Below, piece by piece: positions 58,601 to 64,000 of a stretch of DNA of 64,000 nucleotides; positions within the stretch are counted from its first letter, which is position 1; each line of letters starts with the position of its first letter. Source of the stretch: Cryptomeria japonica (lineage: Eukaryota; Streptophyta; Pinopsida; Cupressales; Cupressaceae); NCBI RefSeq assembly GCF_030272615.1, contig NC_081409.1, forward strand, positions 246,015,502 through 246,079,501, read 5' to 3'. The notes beneath the pieces are model-generated. The model was not told the DNA's origin. It worked only from the letters and a program-made list of their open reading frames with translations, and did not search any database. The translations under genes were made by a program, and so were the position numbers.

Positions 58601-58901
58601 TTTGAACACACAAGATGCAATCAAAGCTTTCCAGATAAACATGGAGAAAATCAAGGCCAAGGGTAATTTCACCCTAGAAGATTTAACAAGGGTGGCTAGG
58701 ATTGAGTCCATGACTTTTATTGGAAATGATCAGTTGCTGAAACACGCCGAAAAGATGGCGAAGCACCAGTGGAGTAAGGAGGCAGCGAAGGCAAAGCTCA
58801 ACGCAATGAAAGTACCAAACCAATCTATTATTCAAGAACTCACGACCGTCCATGACGCCCATGAAAGTGGAGAGGATGATGATGATGGAAAAGTGACATA
58901 A
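55700..58901 (+). pseudogene. unrecognised gene-like frame, about 1,030 codons, decayed
   Basis: From ATG 55804 to a TAA at 58899-58901, with one frameshift near 56360 and about nine in-frame stops (near 56017, 56356, 56613, 56693, 56898, 57273, 57513, 58467 and 58532). Most are TAG/TGA. The frame from 56364 to 58901 is otherwise a single frame. Composition is typical of a real protein: segments such as IPDCQFSNFSPAQSITEF, YYVQWF-like and HFCYIRVGSFEEEPFKLPHF, a Lys/Glu-rich helical part (57950-58360) that could be coiled-coil, and a final acidic ESGEDDDDGKV. Upstream, GTGAGT at about 55707 and a pyrimidine/AG end at about 55781 could bound an intron. I recognise no family. It sits between the LINE endonuclease and RT. 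Confidence 0.6.
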
Positions 58902-59750
58902 TGCATTGTTTTAGGCCCGGTTTCTTTTATTTTTGTAATTTCTCATGTTTATGCAAAGACTTCGGGACATCTGTCCCAGAATATATCTTGTCGGTTTCAT
59001 AATTGCTTTGGGGGAGGTCGAGTTTTCAGGGAGACCTCCTGTTCTAAAAACTATAAATGAAGGAAAGACAGATAGAATGGGGGTTAGCTTTGGTGACCAA
59101 TTTTTGGTTAGTTTTTGTTTTTCCCTCTGTTTTGTGAATTTTCTGTTTTCTAGAAGGAAGAATCAGACTGCTAAATCTGGAATGGAAAAATATTTATACA
59201 TGTATTATTGTGCCTTTGTTGCATAAGAATATATATATACAATGATCATACTGTTCTTGAAAGAAGGAAAATCTGTGGGTTTTGAATTTGTGTAGATACA
59301 TATCTTTGCATATGCTTATCTAATCAAATAATAGTAATGATCTTTCCATTGCAAAAAATTATTATTCTTCTGGTATTCCTTCCTTTGAGTGTTTGTTTTC
59401 TTTTAGAGAAAATTCGTGTTTGAGAACAGATTTGGTTTCTTTAATCTGTTCATTCTTTATTAAATCTGTGGAAATGGTGTACTGAACTTTGATTCAATTA
59501 CTATCATCTCTTGTATTGAAAAGATAGGAAAGATTGCTTTCTCCTTTTAAGAAACATGTGTGAAATATTGGCCTCTCATCCAAGAATGAAGTAGGCAGCC
59601 TTACATGCTTTCAGGCTAAAATCTACCACTCAAATTAAATTAGTTAAAATCATTCCTTGAAAAACTAAGATAGGGAGCTGTACCTATGGAAAATTCAGAG
59701 GGAAGTGGTTTATACAACACTTACCCAACTATTCAGTGAAACACTTGCCC
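58902..59750. other. region after the unknown frame, no gene seen
   Basis: AT-rich and non-coding. It contains a purine-rich GGGGGAGGTCGAG at about 59010 and a long T/A-rich stretch. Ends at the LINE endonuclease. No terminal repeats found. Confidence 0.4.
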
Positions 59751-60200
59751 TTAAAAGAAGGCGACATACCTCCTCCTTTTTTTGTCCACATCCAGTAGGG
59801 CATTGAAGTCCCCTGCTATAATAGCTTTATACTTCTCAACAAGAGTTACTTGCATTGTAATTTCTATCCAAACTTTCAATTTGTCTTCTGTCTTCGTCGG
59901 GCCATATACATTAAAAATTGGGAACCATATATTTGTACCAATGCCTTTGATCTCACACGCCATCCAATTCTCATGGGAAGCAATAGGTACCACCCCTAGT
60001 CCACTAGCAGAGCCTATTGCATCTTGAAACAACCCATCCCATTTAGAGCAAGAATTAATGAACTGCCCAGTTTTATCTCCACCAAGCTTGGTCACTTGTA
60101 AAAGTAACACATGAGAATTGTGAATACTCAAAAAACACTTGACCAAGCATTTCTTGTCAAGGGCCAATAAACCCCTAACATTCCAGGATGTGATTTTCAT
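59751..60200 (-). pseudogene. LINE ORF2: endonuclease domain (truncated)
   Basis: A 149-codon frame from ATG 60200, start MKITSWNVRGLLALDKK. This is the AP-endonuclease-like N-terminal domain of plant L1 ORF2, which nicks target DNA. It has NVYGPTKTEDKLKVW and ends in AGDFNALLDVD, the GDFN catalytic region. It is cut after about residue 142, where the 4.9-kb block begins. The ORF1 stop TGA overlaps this ATG (ATGA). Confidence 0.85.
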
Positions 60201-60202
60201 CT

Positions 60203-61407
60203 CTTACCAAGGGAGAACGCTTCTCCCTTGGCTTTCTTCATAAAATCCACTACACTGATCATGCCTTTTTCCCCTGCTCTCTCCTCTCTTTTCTGCTGAT
60301 TGCTCCTTCTACCTCTAAAACCTTTGGCCTTCCCCAGCAAAGCATTAGCCAACTAACTGATATACCTTGGATCAATATTTTCCAATTCATCTTCTTGAAA
60401 AAAATCATCATCCAAACCCTTTTTAAATTCAAATTCAGTACCTGAAACCCCTTTAATATTCAATCTCGAACAATCATCACTATCCCCAAGGACCAAGATC
60501 TTTTCTTCCTCATTAGTTTACTTCGAATTGCAGGATCCTGATAATAGAGAAGTCAAAGGGTTCAGTTCTTGGTTATGAGTTTGACCAACCTCACCGGATT
60601 TCTTCCCTTCTTGATCCGTAACCATTTTTTTCTCTGACTTCCGCCTCCATAACTAAGTTGGCTTTCTGATGACATTCCTAGCCTTCCTCACAAATATCTT
60701 GCATGCCACCAATCCATGAAACTTGGTCCCACATCTGGGACATTGTTTAATCTCTTTTTCAATTTCCACTTGTTGGTGCCATTCATCGCTTGAGGTTAAA
60801 AGATTCATTGACATAGGAATCCTTTTAACTGCAACAATCCTCAAATGGGCAAATTTGCAGAGATCATCCTCGTCATCAAAATCTACTTCCAATAGAGTCC
60901 CTAGTGTCCTACCAATCTTTTCCAGAATAATCTCACTCCAATATTCAATGAGTAAATTATACAAACGAATCCATAGCAGTGTAGAGAAAATAGCCAATGA
61001 TAATGGATCAAAGTTTGGGGACCATGGTTGTAGATAGATTGCGTGATTATTTGCAAACCAATTCTCCTGGTTGAGAATTCAATCTTTGTCTTTGTCATCT
61101 TCGAACAAGACCACAAAGAAGCCTTTTGGGATGAATTTAATGACAGACCGCACCCCTCAATTGCCTTCCACCCATTTTTTGATTTCTTTTCTTGGCCAGT
61201 TCAGCCCAATAATCCTAGCAATGACTGCATGCTTTTCCCAAAAGACCACATCCTCCTCCAATTCCTCTGTAAAATTGATGTGTATCTCCTCCGGGTTCAG
61301 CCTTATCCTGCCAAGGCCGCCATTAATGTCTAACGACATTTGCATAGCATTTTTTTTAATCATGTTCCAATTTTTTGTACTTGAGTCTTTGGTCTTATCT
61401 CCACCGA
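60203..61407 (-). pseudogene. LINE ORF1 (DUF4283-type, 5'-truncated)
   Basis: Read from the LINE end at 61407: a DUF4283-like nucleic-acid-binding part (NGGLGRIRLNPEEIHINF, about 61320) continues with frame changes near 61157 and 60997. It is followed by KQCPRCGTKFHGLVACK (about 60740), a perfect C-x2-C-x4-H-x4-C zinc knuckle. The C-terminal part has an acidic stretch (DDDFFQEDELENIDP) and ends with FMKKAKGEAFSLGKR. This protein coats LINE RNA in related elements. Frameshifts and a few stops break it. Confidence 0.75.
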
Positions 61408-61422
61408 ATTAATTTAATTATG

Positions 61423-62480
61423 TTATCCTTATTCTTCTCAGTATTAATTAAATTGATCTTGTCCAAAAAGTTAATTTATCAAATAAATTAATTATTCCCA
61501 TTCTTCTAAAATCGTCCAATTTAATTAATTCCTCTAATTCCCCTTTAGTTAAATAATTTTAATTAATTAACTAGATCATGTAATTCCTACAAATCACTTT
61601 CCTTGAATCCTTAAATTGATTAATTCTTCTAGAAGCCTGCTTATCATTATTTCCTAATTTTTAATTCATCGACTCATTCTCTCTCCTCTTGTCAAATACT
61701 CCTAACTTTCCCACTTGTCTTCTAATATCTCATTATCTTACTTAATCACTCTTTCAAATCATTTTCTAGTGCCTAATCCTCATGATGAGCTACAAGTCAA
61801 CCAATTTCCATAAATGGCTTGTCCCCCTCTCAACTCCTAACCTTAAATGCACCAACTTTGGTCATTCCAAGGATTTGAAATTTCCTCTCTTCCCCATGCA
61901 CTCTCATCTTCCCAAGGAATTTTTAATTCCTTTTCCCTTTACATTTTTTCTTCCCAATGTACTTGAGGGTATCTTCCCCATGTACATTGTGGAGTGTGGA
62001 GACAAGAAATGCCTTTATGGAAAATCTCTTGGTCTTCACACCATGTCCTCTCAATCCACTTCATCCATTTCCTTCAATCTTGACCCTCCATCTCAAATTA
62101 ATCTCAACTGTCCATTCCTCCTCTCTCAAGTCTATAAATTAGGGTCTCCTCCCCTTCATTTCAGATATATCATCTCATACAATCTTATGCTGCCCACATA
62201 ACTTTGAAGTCATCCTTTGTGCATCCACTATAGTCAATCTTAGGCATCCATATCATCCATCCCTTTGCAATCATCCATTATCCCGCCTATCCATTTGATC
62301 ATTGTTTTTGTGTGTGGAAAGTAATCCACAACCTATCTTGGAGCTGATCCAAACAAGTTGGAGGAGGCACATCTTCAACTTCATCAAGAGCTCAATCTGA
62401 GGGAGGAGACAATATTTTAAGGTATAATGGTTTGATTTTAAGTGTTTGAGTTCTTTATGTCTTATTTTCTAACCATCGCT
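61423..62480 (+). repeat. rest of the 3' LTR of element A (inferred)
   Basis: Resumes with TTATCCTTATTC after the repeated target site 61408-61422. It is rich in TTAATTAA words, like the LTR of D. A TATA element CTATAAATT occurs at 62132-62140. The right end is not defined by a site duplication I could find; the limit of about 62480 is an estimate. It could instead be an unrelated LTR of the same family. Confidence 0.45.
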
Positions 62481-62574
62481 TCTCCTTGTAATTTTTGTCC
62501 ATCTCCACATGTTATCACTACTACCTCCAAAGATAATAACAATGTAAGCAATAAAAAAATAAATAATGATAACC

Positions 62575-63850
62575 TTCAATTTTGATGTAGAGGTTACTAT
62601 CCACAATGTCTTTATTGAATCCATTCTATCACAAATACTTCTCCAACCTTGAGTGCCACACCTTAGGAGCTTTCTTGAGTCAATAAAGAATTTTCTTCAA
62701 TATATATACAAATTATAGATCCTTAGAAAACCAAAATCTTTCTGATTGCTCCATGTATACTTCTTCCAACTCACCATTCAAAAATGACAACTTGACATCC
62801 ATTTGATATACCTTGAAGTTATTAAATTTATATAAAGCTAAGAACATTTTAATTGATTCTAATTTGTCTATAGGAGTAAATGTCTCCTCAAAATCAATGC
62901 CTTCCACTTGTGCGTAACCTTTGTAGACTAGTCTTGCCTTGTTTCGAATCACCTTTCCATCTTCATTTAACTTTAAAAAAAAAACCCATTTTGTGCTAAC
63001 AACATTATTTTCCTTAGGCCTTCGAACAAGTTTTCAAGTCTCATCCTTCTCGATATTATTTCATTCATTTTCCATTGCTTCTATACAATTTTCATATTTT
63101 CTAGCTTTCACAAAATCTCTTGGCTCAATTTTAGATAACAAATCAAAATGTACCTATTGATTATCTCTTTCTAACTTTCTTTTGGTTTGAAATTCACTAT
63201 CGTTCTATCCAAGAATTTTATTTTCAAAATGGATTTTTTTAACATACTTAGTTAGGATTTTGCAACTATCCTCTTTAGTTTACTCTTAGTGTATTCTTCA
63301 TTATTGTGGTATGATCCATCATTGATATCTTTAACTAAGGTTGTTTCATGGTACATTGTCTCGTCAATATTCACATTAGAACTTTGAACAATGTTCTATG
63401 GCCTTTTGTTGTTGTTCTTAGTAGAGTAACAAAGAAATGTACCTTCCTTAAATCTTGAGTCAAACTTACCTAAGTTATGTTCATCTCTTTTGATATAACA
63501 TTTCCTTCCAATTGTACTAATGTCTAACTAATGCTAGTCTACCTTTCCACAATTCATATGGTGTCTTAGTATTTTTTACTCTAATATTTCCTTAATTTAA
63601 AATATAGACTATTGTATGAACAACTTTCCAATGTAAATTGACCAGCTTAGCTTCACTCAACATTGTCCTTTCCATCTCCTAAATTGTTTTGTTTTTTCTT
63701 TCCACAACTCCATTTTTCTAAGGAATTATTCTAGTAGAGTATTGTCTCTATATTCCATAATTCTCATAGAATTCTTCAAACTCATTATAAGTAAATTCAT
63801 TTCCTTTATCAGATCTTAGACACTTGATAGTATGATCTATTGGTATTTGG
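62575..63850 (-). pseudogene. Ty1/copia integrase and RT remnant
   Basis: In sense order, an integrase core remnant (KCLRSDKGNEFTYNEF at about 63830-63780, then NGVVERKNKTI with the catalytic Glu, and NTKTPYELWKG) is followed by RT with VIRNKARLVYKGYAQ, VEGIDFEETFTPI, FKVYQMDVKLSFLNGELEE and further remnants to 62580. Integrase before RT is the Ty1/copia order. Several stops and shifts. It lies outside element A as judged from the LTR position. Confidence 0.8.
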
Positions 63851-64000
63851 TATAACTGATACAGATGAGGTGATGTAGTTGAAGATGGATGACTACATCG
63901 GTAAAGGATAGAAGTCTATTTGTGATGAAGAGATTGAGATTCTATGAATAGATGGAATGATCAGTTATTTGTGTTGTCATTGCTGGCAACTGATGTCAAA
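63851..64000. other. window end, nothing assigned
   Basis: The last 150 bases contain repeated GATGA/GATG words and no recognisable feature. They could be further copia sequence or the start of another insertion. Confidence 0.3.

Larger units (their letters stand above)
13419..61407 (-). mobile_element. L1-type LINE (minus strand), split by later insertions
   Basis: A plant LINE in the order ORF1 (61407-60203), endonuclease (60200-59751), RT (54845-54050), zinc-binding region (to 53199) and 3' end (13680-13419). Its 3' end is a T-rich run on the + strand (13419-13434), which is a poly-A tail on its own strand. It is flanked by a 15-bp direct repeat with one mismatch (13404-13418 and 61408-61422), the usual result of target-primed insertion. 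Its 5' end lies inside ORF1, a typical 5' truncation. Two large blocks interrupt it: the B/C gypsy composite and a 4.9-kb block between endonuclease and RT. The 13.7-14.3 kb stretch is assigned to it only by position. Confidence 0.65.

Noticed and set aside
54846-59750. The unknown 4.9-kb block as an LTR retrotransposon
   Set aside because: No pair of long direct repeats, no primer-binding site after an LTR, and no RT or integrase found. The purine run at 59010 alone is not enough.
61043-61412. + strand frames at the LINE 5' end
   Set aside because: They are antisense to LINE ORF1, whose minus-strand reading carries the DUF4283-like and zinc-knuckle signatures.
61782-62201. 139-codon + strand frame in the presumed LTR of A
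   Set aside because: It lies across the U3/TATA area of an LTR-like sequence and has no homology signal. Such frames are common in pyrimidine-rich LTRs.

Overview
The window looks like a stretch of transposable elements from a large plant nuclear genome. It is AT-rich and contains Ty3/gypsy elements of the Tat/Ogre type (with a second, plant-type RNase H), a plant L1-type LINE and a Ty1/copia remnant. A gymnosperm or another giant-genome seed plant would fit, but the sequence does not prove the species. I see no intact host gene, tRNA or rRNA.

Most of the window can be read as one nest of insertions. (1) Element A, a + strand Tat-like gypsy element, runs from before base 1 (leader, gag 685-2930, protease 3022, G-patch 3754, RT, two RNase H domains, integrase to about 7775). 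It then has a long 3' region holding an antisense plant-mobile-domain (PMD) gene (12422-10440), a polypurine tract and the first 76 bp of its 3' LTR (13343-13418). (2) A minus-strand LINE (13419-61407) split that LTR. Its T-rich (poly-A) 3' end and a 15-bp direct repeat with one mismatch mark the site, and the LTR appears to resume at 61423. (3) A + strand gypsy composite (B/C, 14321-53198) sits in the LINE: a truncated integrase tail and LTR (B), followed by gag and protease and, much later, RT, RNase H, integrase and 3' LTR (C). (4) C was itself interrupted by a solo LTR (about 19111-20345) and by element D (21616-47987, minus strand, site duplication AAGCT). Without its own insert D is about 18.6 kb. 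(5) D's protease gene was cut by element E (33330-41098, + strand, site duplication GGTCC), a 7.8-kb element with a long intact gag and a defective protease-like region but no RT or integrase.

Relative ages follow the nest. E's LTRs differ at about 20 sites plus one 31-bp indel. D's LTRs differ several times more densely. A, B/C and the LINE are full of stops and frameshifts.

Right of C the LINE resumes with its zinc-binding and RT regions (53199-54845). A 4.9-kb block follows that holds a decayed reading frame of about 1,030 codons from an unrecognised family (55804-58901). Then come the LINE endonuclease (59751-60200) and ORF1 (60203-61407). Beyond element A's resumed LTR lies a minus-strand copia remnant (62575-63850).

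Features that deserve attention are: (a) arrays of a TAGCGCAT-type motif at both ends of D in opposite orientation; (b) antisense PMD cassettes in both A and D; (c) repeated GGACC hairpins in E; (d) the gag-only design of E with protease DSG replaced by DPS; (e) the RNase H-before-RT order in C; and (f) the unknown 1,030-codon frame inside the LINE.
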